In this document: piece by piece, positions 32,608-45,717 of the stretch
Layout: every line of letters begins with the position of its first letter
How positions within the stretch are numbered: the stretch's first letter is position 1
Source of the DNA: Forficula auricularia
Taxonomy: Eukaryota > Arthropoda > Insecta > Dermaptera > Forficulidae
DNA: 64,000 bases
Reading direction: 5' to 3'
NCBI GenBank assembly: GCA_024734495.1
Contig: JALMQS010000162.1
Location: 1,364,001-1,428,000, forward strand
Program-made: the position numbers and the translations under genes
The notes under the pieces: generated by a model
The model's input: only the letters and a program-made list of their open reading frames with translations
Told to the model about the DNA's origin: nothing
Databases searched by the model: none

Positions 32608-33055
32608 CCTTATTTTGGGTATTTTCAAATTTTTCACGCTTACAGAGGCTCATATGGTTCGAAATAAATAAAAAAAATATCCCACATGTTTCAAGTCCCT
32701 ATCTCAATTTTAATTTTTGCCGAACAGCGATGCAAATTTTCCCATCTAAATAACATGGGGTTTTTGGCATTAAAATATCATTTTTTTATTCCGGCCAAAG
32801 TAATGGTTCAAAAATTTGAAACTTTGTAGACTTTATCCATATAATAGTAGCTATTGTTCAGAATTTTTACAGATTTTTAGCTATTATAATTTTGGAGTTA
32901 TAGCTAGATAAAATACTTCTATAAAATTATAATAGCTTAGAAATAGATAGAGACAGAAAACTTGGGGGATATTTTTTTATTTATTTCGAACCATCTGAGT
33001 CTCTGTCAGCGTAAAAATTCTAAAATACTCAAAATAATGACCTCCATAATGTGTT
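32608..33055. mobile_element. long palindromic element, copy 1
   Basis: Ends AGTGGTCCTTATTTTGGG and, inverted, CAAAATAATGACC. Arms of about 100 bp or more share GACTCAGATGGTTCGAAATA-like sequence and the AAATAAAAAAATATCCC block. Shorter inside than copy 2 at 49950. Confidence 0.65.
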
Positions 33056-33769
33056 CCCTGCGGTCACGGGCTATGGCCTGTTTATAATATTTATTTAGGG
33101 AACGGATTCTCATTAGAAATAGACAATGTTTTGAGTTCTAATTTTGTTACTAATGTCATCGCGATGGACACTATTTCTCTACTTGTCTAATTAGCTATAA
33201 TAATTTATCGGGAAAGAATTCCAGGGTGGCTGATGGCATTCTATTATTATTGATCCTTTCATTATTGCGAATTGTCTGATTATAACGAAAATGTCAAACT
33301 ATGCGTGGAGGAATAAGGGTGAGTTAGCCAATAGAAGAGAAGCAGCTAATTGCAGATTCCCTTTGAGAGGCCACCAATGCACGGGATATCATATTATTAA
33401 AAGATCAAACACTGATATCGCATATCTACCTACCTATAGCTAGCTCTCATATATATATATATTCAAACTTTTTTTTTTTACTTTATTTTATTTTTTATTT
33501 TTATTTTAATCCAAGACCCCCCCCTCTTTGTTTTTCGATATAATCTCTTATCTTTCGCTTTTGTACGAGATTTTTTTCATTAGAGAAAAATCTAATAAAT
33601 TTACAATTTTATTTTCTATCCTATATAGTATCTACCTACCTACTTCTATATAATAGAGAATATATTAAAAAAAACTTATTTTTCTTTTCGTGAGTTTGTA
33701 ATAATAATATTTTAAAGTTCAACTTTAAAGTTATAGGTAGCTACGCTTTGATAATTAAAAAAAAATAAA
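33056..33769. other. AT-rich, no gene recognised
   Basis: No coding signal. A short (AT)n lies near 33451. Confidence 0.4.
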
Positions 33770-35000
33770 CTCGTGTAGAGCAAACGATTATTTTTTTCTC
33801 ATCTACTTTAATTAAAAACCTGAATTGATAGGAAAAACAAACAAAATTTAAACTTTTTCAAAACTAATCTAAATGTCGGTTATCGAACGGTTTGAACAAG
33901 AAATTGAATCTAAACTGTGAAGAGGAATATTGTTTAATAATAAAAACAATCATTTGTGAAAAATTCAAAATCATTAGCTTATTAAAACAAGAAATTCCGC
34001 TAATATATTAACCTTTTTCTTTATTTATCCCTAATAACCACCCCTGAATTAACTCTGCTCATTACACTTACACCTATAGGTAGAAGCAGGAAGAATGCAT
34101 TATTTTTCAGATCTTATATTCACAAAATTACTAATTTAATTATCAAGTTCATTGTTACAATTTTTATTGTATTATTTATTATTTATCGTATTTAATTTCA
34201 ATAATTAATTAATTTTTTAAAAAAGTCTAAAAATTCAAAATAAAATTTATTTTAATTATTTAATTATTCTATTAATTTAATTCAACAATGTTAGTGTTGT
34301 AGAGAAGACTAATTTTTTTCTTCTCCTTTAATTAAAAACCTGAATTGGAAAGAAAAAAGTAATCTGAATCTTTTTCACTAACTTTTAAGGAGTTAGTGTT
34401 GGTTCTAGGTAAAACATTTTAATATATGTAATAAAACTTAAGCAAGATGAATCTTTTTCACAAATCGATACACTCTATGTCAATAAATGTCGGTTATATG
34501 GTATAACGGTTTGAACTATAAGAAAATTTAATCTAAACTGAGAAGAGGAATATAGTTTAATAATAAAAACAAACATTTGTGTCAAATTCAAAATCATTAG
34601 CTTAGTTAAAACCTAGAATCTACGTAATAAATGTCCTTTTATTTATTTTCCCTTAATAACCACACCTCGAATTTACACCGCGCATTACATCACCCTCGTA
34701 GGTAAAAGTTGGAAAGAATGCAATATTTTTTAGACCTCATATTCACAAAATGATTAATTTAATTATCAAGCTCATTGTTACGATTTTTATTGATTATTTA
34801 TAGTATTTAAATTCAATAAATATGTAATAACTAATTTTTTAAAAAGTCTAAAAATTCAAATATTCTTTTAATTATTTAATTAGTCTATTAATTTAATTCA
34901 ACAATGTTAGTGTGTAGAGCACACTAATATTTTTTTCTTCTACTTTAATTAAAACGCCTGAATTGGTAAGGAAAAATACTGAAACTTTTCAAAACACTCC
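33770..35000 (+). repeat. tandem array, about 0.56 kb unit
   Basis: Two full units and the start of a third in direct orientation. Landmarks: CTTTAATTAAAA-CCTGAATTG (33807, 34327, 34944) and TCAAAATCATTAGCTTA (33966, 34589). The second unit carries an extra insertion with the TTGGTTCTAGGTAAAACATT motif at 34382-34425. Confidence 0.65.
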
Positions 35001-36255
35001 ATTTGGGCGAAAGGGAATCTAGTTCCAATTCCAGAACTTAGTGTGAACCGTTTCATTTGTGCTGGGAAAGATTTCGGATATTTCGAGGTTAAGAATATTT
35101 TTTTAATTTTTTTTTATTTTTTAATCCACTCATCATGAAAGCAGGAGGAAAATGTTAATCCGAACTCTCCTTACATGTTCTAATTTTATTCTCTTTTCTT
35201 TTCCTGTTTTATGTGTATGATCTGCGATTTGAAAGATATCTATTAATATTCAATTTCTTTTAAAAGCTAGAACAACAGAGTGTCGCCTTCGAGAGCAGAC
35301 GTGCTTTGTATTCGCTGTCTCACCTCTCCGCATGCAGGTTCCGTGTGGTGCGGAACTATGAGGATATAATTGCTGAAAATTCGGGGGTGAGTACCTGAGA
35401 GCAGTATCTGTTAGGGGCCGCGGCCTCAAGGGCGTAAGCCTAAGGGGTCGCCTGGTGGGGTCAATTCTTTCCCTTAAAAGGTTTCTTGTCTCTGGGGGAG
35501 GTGTTTCTGGTCCTAGGGTCAGGAACTTAGCTTTGGGGATGGGTGGCATTTTTTTCTGCATGTCCCAAAATTTTTATCAAGATCAGAGCAGGGTAAAGCC
35601 CTCCAATGCTCATCTTAGTGTTTATTTTTGAGAAATTTGCAAATGGCGTCTTCAGAATTCTCCTAACAAGGAGAGATGACGTCACATCTAGACGTCACTA
35701 CGGTGATGTAGTCCACACGAATTATATTGGCGCTCGGCTACAGCTTGCCCCATGACAATCAGGCTACAAACTTAACATCGCTGTTTGCCTGGCTTCCGAC
35801 CCACTAGGCGCTTCTCTTTTTGTTTATTGTGCTAATCAGGTGACATTGGAGGGTAGTAAAAGTGATCCTATGGGCTGGAGAATTGAAGAGGGCATATAGT
35901 TGATCCAATTTTTCGCCCCCTGGACACTGGAAGCGACCACCTATGAATCTTTGTATTTTTGGTTGTCTAATTCCAGGGGCTAGTTAAAATTTGCTCCCTG
36001 GAAGTCGGGCAGCAAACTTAACATCTCTGTTGGCCCGGTTTCCGACCCACTAGGAGTTTTCATTCTTGTTTTTGTCATCCGGCACCCTCCCAACACTTTG
36101 GTTGCTGTGGTGGCCTGCAATTAGGACCACTGGGATCATGCAACAACATTAACATCCCCACAGGGTGTCTCACTTTCATCCCTCCCCAGAGATACCCCCC
36201 CACACACAGTTTTATAAATATGTTTCATGCTGCCTCTCGTCGGTGCTCCCCCCTT
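35001..36255. other. GC-richer unclassified block up to the gap
   Basis: From about 35260 the composition turns less AT-rich. A block of about 60 bp (AACTTAACATC...TTCCGACCCACTAGG) occurs twice in direct orientation (35763 and 36013). A minus-strand ORF at 35250-35561 is proline/arginine-rich with no recognised domain. Could be part of an unclassified repeat. Confidence 0.4.
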
Positions 36256-36355
36256 NNNNNNNNNNNNNNNNNNNNNNNNNNNNNNNNNNNNNNNNNNNNN
36301 NNNNNNNNNNNNNNNNNNNNNNNNNNNNNNNNNNNNNNNNNNNNNNNNNNNNNNN
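36256..36355. other. assembly gap (100 N)
   Basis: Exactly 100 N, the usual placeholder for a gap of unknown size, followed directly by a poly-A run. ORFs crossing it are artefacts. Confidence 0.99.
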
Positions 36356-37920
36356 AAAAAAAAAAAATATTTTATGTGTATAAGATTTCTACAGGCATTC
36401 AAAAGGGTAGACTTCAATTAATTCAATTGATAGATCGTTAGTCCACTTAGAGCAAATATTGCTCTTGATTAACACAGTGTATGTGTATTAATTTGTCTCA
36501 CATTTCCTTTTTATGTTTATTTTTATTTAATTAAAATTTTGTTATGTTTTAAAATTGTATACATTGTATATGATATCTCAATTCGTTTTTCAATAAACGA
36601 TCTTGCTTTTATTTTATTTATTAAGAGGAAAAAATATGTACTCGTTTTCATAAATTACTATTTAAAACGAAATATCATAACACAAAAACAAAAGAGTTTT
36701 CATCCTGATTTGTTTACCCTTGTTTCAGTTTATCTTTTGATGTATATCATAATATATAGAAACACCCAACATGTAGCAACATTTTATATTTGTTCCTATA
36801 TTAATGAGCAGATTACTGAAATACTGAAATATATTTGGTCAAAAGTTTTCACATTGCCCCTTGGCTGGATACCTAACTTGAGATTATTTTTATTTTAATT
36901 AATATTTTTTGGGGGGAGGGGTGAAGTAAAAAAAATATATATGCAGAGATCAAAGATTAGAGGCATTTGCTGCAAAGAATCGCATTAACGATTAGATTCT
37001 CTATTTCAGATATGTATAACTTCAATTATAGGCAGTGGAGTAACTAAGGTCACCTGAGCACCCGTCGATCCCTTAGGTGCGACCTATTCCAAAACCTCTA
37101 TATTTTGAAATATTAAACATGTATTTAAATGAGTATTTTATATAGAGATAAAGATTATATATTAGAGAGAGAGAGAGATATTTGTTATATCTTGAAAAAA
37201 ATCTCTTTTTGCAACCTTCGTCAAGGGAGAAAATTTTACAAAGTGTTCCCTCTTATGAGAAATTTTTCGATTTTGATAGGAAAATAAAATTCTCTTCCTA
37301 TGTAAATAATACACGTTTATTTGAATGAGTATTTTATATAGAGATGAAAAATTCAATTTCTTTAAAATAACTTGAAAAATTCCTTTTTGAACCCTTTGTT
37401 GTGGAAGAATATTTTATAAAGTCCACTCGGAAATATCTTAGGTCCCTCCTCCCCCGAAAAGCTATTTTTTGTTTATTTTTTTATTTTTTTAACCACCCCT
37501 TGCGCCCCTGGATCACAGGTAAGGCCGGATTTAAGAGTATGCCGCCTATATGCTAAAGTCTATTTGCCACCCCCACTATAGTTCATATTTGTTTTATACA
37601 CCAAAAGGATTGAGTTCATTGGTGTTTTCATCTTTTTAAACACAAAGTTCATTTAGTTTAGATAAAACTACAATTTTAATGGTATATATAATAAATTATA
37701 TAATCAAATTAGTTATCTATTTGTTTTTTACTTACTTTTAAGATTCGTTAAAAGGACTAAAACATATTTTTAAGTAACATGTATTCATAAATTCGTACAG
37801 AAAATATTATAAAAGTCTGAAAACACTGATCATGGTCGCCCGCAAGAGAAGCATTTACCCTTCCTAGATTTGATATTATTTATTTGTTTATTATAGATTT
37901 TAAACGAGTATATTGTATAT
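36356..37920. other. AT-rich, no gene recognised
   Basis: A 119-codon ORF at 36539-36898 is hydrophobic but matches no family I recognise. 37034 resembles a hAT end (CAGTGGAGTAACTAAGG). A partial direct repeat (AGTATTTTATATAGAGAT) lies at 37132 and 37328. Confidence 0.4.
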
Positions 37921-37925
37921 AGTGG

Positions 37926-38213
37926 ATGAACTTCGGTGCCTGGATGAACTTCGGTGCCTTCCGAAAGTACAGATTTGTTAAGTTTGTGTATGGGATTCTC
38001 TTGGGTCGAGCGCCTGACTATCTCAGTCGGACGCTGGCCTGTGGTCCGTCAGTACGTGCGCGCGCGCTGGTCTGTCCACCACATAGAAGCAGAATGATGG
38101 CGGACTCCTTTGAGGTTACGGCGACCAAGGTCTGGAACTCACTGCCACTCAACGTAAGGAAGATGGGGCGTCCTGAAGCATTCGAGGCAGAACTTCGCAA
38201 GCACCTAACTTAA
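37926..38213 (+). pseudogene. LINE 3' fragment, RT C-terminal end
   Basis: An open frame of 95 codons ends with DSFEVTATKVWNSLPLNV and FEAELRKHLT followed by a stop. This is the characteristic end of many CR1/Jockey-type insect LINE proteins (V-A-x-W-N-S-L-P ... F-K-x-x-L-R-x-H-L). All catalytic domains are missing, i.e. strong 5' truncation. The start is not a true start. A 20-bp phrase (GGATGAACTTCGGTGCCT) is duplicated at the 5' edge. Confidence 0.75.
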
Positions 38214-38660
38214 TATTTTATTTCTATTTTCTATTTTTGTATCCTATATGTTGGCATTGTTATTTTTTTCTACTCTCCTTCTATATATATTGTATTTCTA
38301 ATATTTATGTTTCAATTAATTATTATGTACCAAATGTTTTACCTTTTGAACTTTTCTGGCTTTTATATTGGTTTTTCCGTTTTTGTTTTGTATGCTGGCA
38401 TTGTTATTTTTTTACTCTCCTTCTATATATATTGTATTTCTAATATTTATGTTTCAATTAATTATTATGTACCAAATGTTTTACCTTTTGAATTTTTCTC
38501 GCTTTTATATTGGTTTTTCCGTTTTTGTTTTGTATTATACTAATATTTTTGTAATTGAATTGGCCGAAAATTGTACATTAAAGGGGCTAGATGGCCCTAC
38601 AGATACAATGTTTTTAATAAATAAATAAATAAAATAAATAAATAAATAAAAATATAACCA
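38214..38660 (+). repeat. LINE 3' UTR with tandem duplication and AATA tail
   Basis: After the stop, a unit of about 146 bp (from GCTGGCATTGTTATTTTTTT to CCGTTTTTGTTTTGTA) is tandemly duplicated (about 38247-38390, 38394-38537). Then come a conserved-looking end (GGGGCTAGATGGCCCTACAG) and an (AAATA)n tail. The end resembles the minus-strand tail at 59785. Confidence 0.65.
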
Positions 38661-41480
38661 TGCGTAAGATTCAAAGGTGCAGGGAGCCAAGTAAATGAAA
38701 TAAAATACTATCATCATCAGGACTTAAGATTATGTGCGCATAATTTATTTGTATGCATTTATAATGGAATAAATGCATACAAAAAACTGGTGAAGTGGAA
38801 AAAAGAATTAAACTCGTAACGTCGACTTAAGATATATATATATATATTTAATTTCCTTGGCTGCCTGCTCTTTTGAATCCTACATTAAGAATCCTATAAG
38901 TTATTTAACAATAGTTTAGCCTCTGCAGAGCCACGAGATAAAATAAAAAGATTAAACTAATTAAATTTCATCTTCATTTAATTTTGAATTCCGGAATTTA
39001 TAGCTTGGCTGGTTAGTGCCTCATGCCGTTCACGCAGTCCTTTTGGCTATAATAATAAAATTTGTTCTCATTCTTTAATAAGTTATGTCTTTTGAAAAAT
39101 AAATAAGTTTTGCACTTCCCCGCCTGAAAAATTGTGGGGGGATCGAATTGAATTGAAATTGAAAATCACTTGAATTACCAATTAAGGCATATTTTGAAGT
39201 TTAGTGAACTTTAAACATACACTTTGAGAGAATCATTAAAATATTTTCAAATCTGTTTTTTTTAACCGACAATGAAAAATATTGTATAATAGTTAAAGAA
39301 TCATGTAAAAAAAAAGAAATTAAGGGTTTATTAAAATAGTTCCGGCTTGAGGTGTCTTATTTATGTAATTGTAATAACAAAAGAGTCTGCTTTTACTCAT
39401 TACCAAAACGATTCCAAGTCGGAGCTGGTTCCATTGGTAATTGCATGGACATTTTCTCGTAGCGTTTAAGTAATTTAGATAAAAATGATGGTCTTGTAAA
39501 TCGTCCTTGGACGAGCTCCCTCTAAGGTCTAAGCATTAGAAAGGTAGGCGTTTCATACATCCTAAGTCAAATATAAATTTAATTAAACTATTTCATACAT
39601 TGACCAAAACACTGAGTAGTCAATCAGTATTGGACTCAGAAGGTTGTCGAGTCTGTAATTTTCACTGGGATATTAAGGTAGTAGTATCGCGATAATAGTA
39701 ACAAAAAGTTAATTTTAGAGTATATAGTACAGACAATAAGGATACATAATTCATAAGCCCAAAACTTTTTGCTGTTTATGTACCACTACTAGCCAATCCC
39801 GTACTCGTTTGACAAATCTGACAACACTGTCCGAGCTTGTATATATTTTATCATAGAATTGCCAGATAAACAATAAAGTACATTATAAAGGGATATTTAT
39901 AAAACAAAAAGTTCTTAATAAGCGATTGAAAGCTGTTGGGACAATGGCCGAAGCGGAAAAACGTCAAAAAAGTACTAAAGTCAACCCACTTTTTAGGTTA
40001 AATAAATGCGTTGTTGTCAGCTTGTTTTTAGTGTAAATTTGTCATTATTTATTAATTATTATCTCAGAAACTGTGTTGTAACTATGAATTAAAATTTTCT
40101 TAAAAAATGTATTAGATTTTTATATCAATCTTAAGAAGAGTTTCTTAATTATAATTAAATATGTATGTAAACTTTCCGATATCCCGTATAGTGCAATCTA
40201 TAAGAGTCTGAATAACTATATTTGGAAATTAATATCTCCGGAACTATATATTGTTCATAAATTTCGTTTTGCCCCCAATCGATGCAGAATTATTTACATA
40301 ATAATCTGTCTAAATTTCAAAAAAATCCTAAGAAAATGCATTTGGTGATACAACTATCTTAATTAAAAACTGGGCCAGATTGATCTTGGACAGCAGCTAT
40401 ATCAATACTGATAAAAAAAAATACGGCGTTGAAAGAGTGATGACTTAGCTACACTATGTCATTTCTAAAAAAGATCATGCTGCGTCAGTAACGGTGCAGA
40501 AATCGACTAATGGGATAGTCGTGGAAATATTTGCAGAAACCGAAAACCCTCCTGGAATTATTAGACAAGTTTTAAGAAAAATGCCGTTCTTGTTTTGTAG
40601 TAAAATTTAAGATAAAGTTTGGAGGACTTTGTGGTTAGAGAAACTTCAAAAAGCTATTAACTGTATATGAAGAAAGTGAAGAAAAAAGATAAAAAGTTGT
40701 AGGATTATAGCTGACAGAAATAAATGGCAATGTATAAGCGAAATTTATGAGATAAGTAAAGTGAACTTGAAAAAAAATTACGGTCTTGATAGATAAAATA
40801 ATAGACTTCTATAATGGATCAATCTAATAGCATTGTATAAACAAACAATGCTCGTCAAAGTAGAAATTGACAGTCAATTTCATGTCCTAAGTTTAAACAA
40901 GATGGTCACTTTTGTATTATCCCTTTTTAACTTGGAATAAATTGTCGCCCTAATGAATTTGCTAATGAATAATTTGCACAAGTATAGTCCATTCCATGTT
41001 AAGATGAAATTGAAAATTTCCTTCTAACATACAGCGTAAAGCCTAAGGACTAAATAATACCTAAGTAATCAAGATTTAGCTATTCATTGTTTTTCACCGA
41101 TTTTTTTACTGAATCTATTTCAATCTAAAAATAGTATAAACATTTTAATCAAATGATTATTTTGGGGATGGTCGAATTTTGGTGGGATCAAAGATAAAAA
41201 ATGTTTTTATCAGTAGCTGGGAGATACATTTTAATCGATTATTATTGTACTTAATGGTAGTTTCAAACCACTAAACATAAAATTGTGAACGAATTCTGCG
41301 AATAGGTCCATAATCTCCTTACTAAATACCAATAAGAACAAATTTGATTTAGCAATTATTTTGGGAAATAAGTTAAAGTGCACGCGTGTTATGCACTTGC
41401 AAAGTTTTTATATACTATATTATTTTGACGATCCAGTCTCCGGCTATGAAACTACAAAGTCAAAAGGAATGTGTCGCTTC
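38661..41480. other. no gene recognised
   Basis: Almost 3 kb of AT-rich sequence. Short ORF-like stretches around 40430-40760 have an unusual, less AT-skewed texture, but no domain could be read in any frame. May contain an old pseudogene. Confidence 0.35.
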
Positions 41481-41482
41481 AA

Positions 41483-42200
41483 GTGGCGTAACTATAACGT
41501 TTGAGGTCCGTGGCAAATTCATCGAATGGGGCCCTCCCCAGCTAAACCAACGTTGTACTTTCTTTTTAATAAATCACTACGTAAAGTACATACAAACGAT
41601 ATTAAATTATTGTTGAATTTTTCGTTCATTTTCTAATAACTTTTAATTTAAAAAGCGAATTGGATTGAAATAACAATTTTAGTTTTAGTCAAAATTTTAA
41701 TTATTAAAATTCATTTTTCGGGCTTTCTGTTCAGAAAAAGTGTTAATGACAACATCAAAGTTCAAATTTCGGGTCATGGGATGTTCGATGGATAGAATAG
41801 CTAAGTTTGTAACCTTTCTTTTGTCCCATAGAATTCCTTATATAATTTTTTTCAATTTTAATTTTTAAAATGATCGCTCGGAACTAGCCGTATTCAGAGG
41901 AATGGTTACAAATAACAGAAATACAGTGCACACTTCAGAAAAGTTTGAAGAGATAAAATGATTCTTTATGATTAATAAATCAGCAAGTTCTCTTATAGAA
42001 GATGAGTTTTCTATTTCGTGTCTAAAAGTGGATCGAAAACTGAGAATTTCCTTGACAAACGAGTCTCGAATTTTGTAATAATAAATATTAGTCTCCTCTT
42101 GTGGTCGCGGCCCTCTCGGACCGGGGGCCCGTGGAATTTTGCCCGACATGCCACGGTCTCTTCTGAATTTGTAGCTATTTGATTTCAAAATCTCTAAAAT
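41483..42200 (-). pseudogene. hAT transposase C-terminal remnant
   Basis: Minus strand: VCTVFLLFVTIPLNTASSERSF (near 41950-41880) followed, after frame changes, by VTNLAILSIEHPM and FDVVINTFSEQKARKM (to about 41705). This is the hAT C-terminal dimerisation domain (ERSFS-L-K ... LAILSIE). An end-like CAAGTGGCGTAACTA lies at 41483. The N-terminal and catalytic parts are missing. Confidence 0.7.
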
Positions 42201-42485
42201 TTATGAAAATATAATATACATATAGTTTTATGGGAATTCTTATTCTTAATAACCTATATAAATGAAGGACAAAAATTTGCACATTAATAATTAGTTTAGA
42301 TAACAGATGTATTCAAAAACGCCAGCCCACCGTATGCAGGGTGTCTGTGAGGCCTCATACACAGAATACAAACAACAATCAAGTTAAATTATCTGTACTC
42401 TTACAAAGTATATTACTACTTTTTCCAGATCCAACTTTATTTCACATAAAAAAAGCAAGATTTCTAGGACTAACATGCACGAGAG

Positions 42486-44175
42486 CAGTGGCGGATTTCC
42501 TATTAGGCTAAGTAGGCTGAAGCCTAAGGCAGCAAATTTTTAACGGCGGCAAATTTTCGACGGATAACTAATTTCGACTTTGATGCTTTCATGAATTTTT
42601 ATTTAGAGAAACTTTATTTCTCTCGGCTATTTGGACGCCCACGTGTGCACATGGACCACCCATGGTGCGATACGTTGATTTAAATTAAAATTCTATGATT
42701 CTCTCTACCATAAGTTATTATGGTATATTTCCGAATGTAGATATAGTTTTAAGAGTTTTTAAGACCATGGCAATTACTAAATGAGTCTTCCGAAAGATCT
42801 TTTTCATGTCTCAAAAGAATAAAAGAATATTTAAGATCAACAATGTCGGAAAAGTGATTAAATGATTTGGCAATTTTGTCATTAGAATCCTATACATTGG
42901 AAGCAATTTCATTTGACACTGTCATTAAAGATTTTGTAGAAAAAAATGTAAACGGGAATATTTTTAACTACCTGGACGATGTAGGTATGAATAATTCCAT
43001 TTAATTTACTTAAAATGTGTTATTTTTATTTATTACTATTATTACTAGCTTTGATTTAATTAGATTTCATTGATATACTCTAATACATATACCTAAATCC
43101 TATTTATGTTTCAAATGTTATTTATTGTCTTTTATAATATTAATAAAGTTTAATTTTTTTACTTTCTATTTCTTGTGTTTTGTATCCAATTTTAGATTTA
43201 TTTCGGATACTTTACCTTAGTAAATGTTAGTAGGTAACAGGAGAATTACAAAGTACACAGCTTCTAGAGCGCTCAAAATGTGTTTATAATATCTATTAAT
43301 TTCATATTTTAAAAAAAAATTTCATCAGAGTTATTAGCGTTTTTTCAAATTGGACTTCAAATAAACTACCCTTTAAAATGCAAATTTCTTAATAATAATT
43401 GGTTGCTATAAAAGATAAATGAAAATAATACACAGATATGAAATTTCAATAGATTTGAATAAATATCTAATAAGGAAAAAAAAAACTTTTGGCCATTTCT
43501 AGTTGATTCGCTTCCGGAGAGAAGAAATTGAATCCATTCATACAATTTCTTTTAAACTACAAATCAAAATCATATTTTCTTATATAATAGACATACTGTG
43601 AACCTCCAGATAGATGACATTGATAAAATAAGACCGTTTCTTTCTCATTTATAATCCTTTTGTTCTGTTTTATCAAGAGGCTGGGTCGCAAGTCACTCGG
43701 CATCAGCGAGTGATTTGTTAGGGTTTTCTAGCTTTTTTCTTAAAAACTAATCATTCAATTTCGTCCAAAATTAAATATAATCATTAATTTCATATTTTTA
43801 AAAATTATTTCAAGGTAGTAATTAGTGTTTTTTCAAATTAGACTTCAAATAAACTACCCTTTAAAATGAAAATATTCTAATAAAAACTATTTGATATAAA
43901 ATATAAAAGCAAATATTTCATATATTTGCAATTTCAATAGATTTAATTGAATATGTGATGAGGAAAAATTAAACTCTTTTCCCATTTTTATGAGTAGGCT
44001 AAAGAGGCAATTGATTCGAACTATTTATATACATGTATTAAATAAATTTTATGATTTTACGCAGGGGCCCGAAATAAGGATTTTGCCTAGGGCCCATAAG
44101 GGTTTAAATCCTCCCCTGAGAATAAGTGGAAAAATATTTCAGCCTACAGGATGCAAAATCATAAATCCGCCACTG
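42486..44175 (+). mobile_element. hAT element, perfect 8-bp target duplication
   Basis: Inverted ends CAGTGGCGGATTT and AAATCCGCCACTG are flanked by a perfect duplication CACGAGAG (42478-42485, 44176-44183). A dimerisation-domain remnant is readable at 42780-42956: NESSERSFSCLKRIKEYLR, then an in-frame stop, then LNDLAILSLES. The rest of the transposase is deleted. A direct repeat of about 190 bp (landmark GACTTCAAATAAACTACCC) lies at 43300-43490 and 43790-43985. Confidence 0.88.
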
Positions 44176-44183
44176 CACGAGAG

Positions 44184-45273
44184 GGTCAACCTAGGGCAAT
44201 TTAAAGTACTTACAATTTTCTGATCTCAGTTTAACGGTTGCAATAAAAACATAGAAAAACATAATTTTGAAGCAATAAAAAGATAAGTCAGCACCCTCTT
44301 TGAGAGAACAGTTGGAGTCCACTTTTTACATTTTCAAAATTTTTCATGTTTTTTTTTTAGAAAGTGGAATGGACATATATATCTTATAATATTATAATTA
44401 CTGCTATTAAAAGTGATAAATAATATAATTTGATAGAGTAATTTCTAGTGGGTGAAATAATAAATATTGATTTAAGACATATCGACAAATATCGTAACAA
44501 AAGTTTATATGATAATAATTGAGTGAGATTTTTTGAATTTAATTGATGGACATTCATTCGAAAAAGACGTTTAACATCATTAAGGACTTTTTAGATTAGA
44601 TTACAAATTAATAATAGATTAGCAAGTTTTATAAAAAAAATTACCTTAAATTATTAATTATTATGTTTTTATTTCATCTGTAATAACAATATTCCATTAA
44701 TCATTCATTTCCAGCTGTTTTTATCAATTTTAGATTTTCGAAATGTTTACTTTTTTATTTTCATCCTAATGAGATTCCCTACGAATAAAAACTAGTACAA
44801 AAACTTAAAAATAATAAAGATTAAGTGAATTGAGGGTTGTTTTTTTTTTATTTTGTTTTTTCAATTTTATTTCATGGAAGATTTTTCTTATAATTATATA
44901 TATTCAGGAGATAGAAATTAATAATTATTGAATGTTTACTTTACTTCATTTTATTGATGTTTCTTTTCCAAATATTGATATAAGTAGAGACCGGATTTTA
45001 GTGTTATTGCAAGTATTTTTTTTTAGTAGATAACCTTGTCAGGGTTTGATATCTAGATAAATCGAAAGTTTTATCTGCATCAATTTTTATCTAATCGAAG
45101 GGAATCTAGAAGTCCACCGGCGAGAACCCACGGTCCGAAAATCGGCCCGAACTGCGAACTGGACATATCCTAAGCGAAAATCCGAACCGAACTAGATCTA
45201 TCCAAACCAAACTAATCGTTAATCCGCCATAGAATAATATATTAAAAAAAACACCGAAATAGTTTATTTTTTA
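44184..45273. other. AT-rich, no gene recognised
   Basis: No coding signal and no clear repeat. Near 45120-45230 is a short less AT-rich stretch (CCGAAAATCGGCCCGAACTG) of unknown origin. Confidence 0.4.
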
Positions 45274-45500
45274 TCCTAGATCAGGGGTTTCCAACCTTTT
45301 GGCTTACACGGGCCACATTTGAAGAAAAAAAATTGTCCCGGACCGCGGATAAAATATTATAATTCTATTGATATTTGTTATTCAAAAAAAGATAGTTAAT
45401 AATGTAGAAATAAGAACTATATTATTTTTTTAGCTCAGGTGAGTTTCTAATTTTACTTTTCGTAAATGTTATACTTGAAAATAGCTTCTCGTATATGTAA

Positions 45501-45717
45501 CAGTAGAGTCTCACTAATCCGGCACTATTATAAACTAGGGGGTGCCGGATCATTGGAATGTTCGGATTACTGGATTGTATAGAAAAATTCATAATAAATA
45601 AAATAAAATAAGTTTCACCCAATATGGGTAACAAACGGATAACAAATCGCGGGCAGATTGTGCCGAATTATTGGACGTGCCTGTCTATTGAAGTGCCGGA
45701 TTAGTGAGACTCTACTG
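45501..45717. mobile_element. pogo/Tigger-like MITE
   Basis: Inverted ends CAGTAGAGTCTCACTAATCC and reverse complement, the terminal signature of pogo/Tigger elements. 217 bp, no coding capacity. The expected TA duplication is not intact. Confidence 0.75.

Noticed and set aside
36136..36441. ORFs crossing 36256-36355
   Set aside because: They run through the 100 N gap and have no meaning.
36539..36898. 119-codon hydrophobic ORF, considered as a chemoreceptor exon
   Set aside because: No conserved motif or splice context. Composition explains the hydrophobicity.
38700..38725. CCTGATGATGAT on the minus strand near 38715 as a hammerhead core
   Set aside because: No helix II or GAAA follows.
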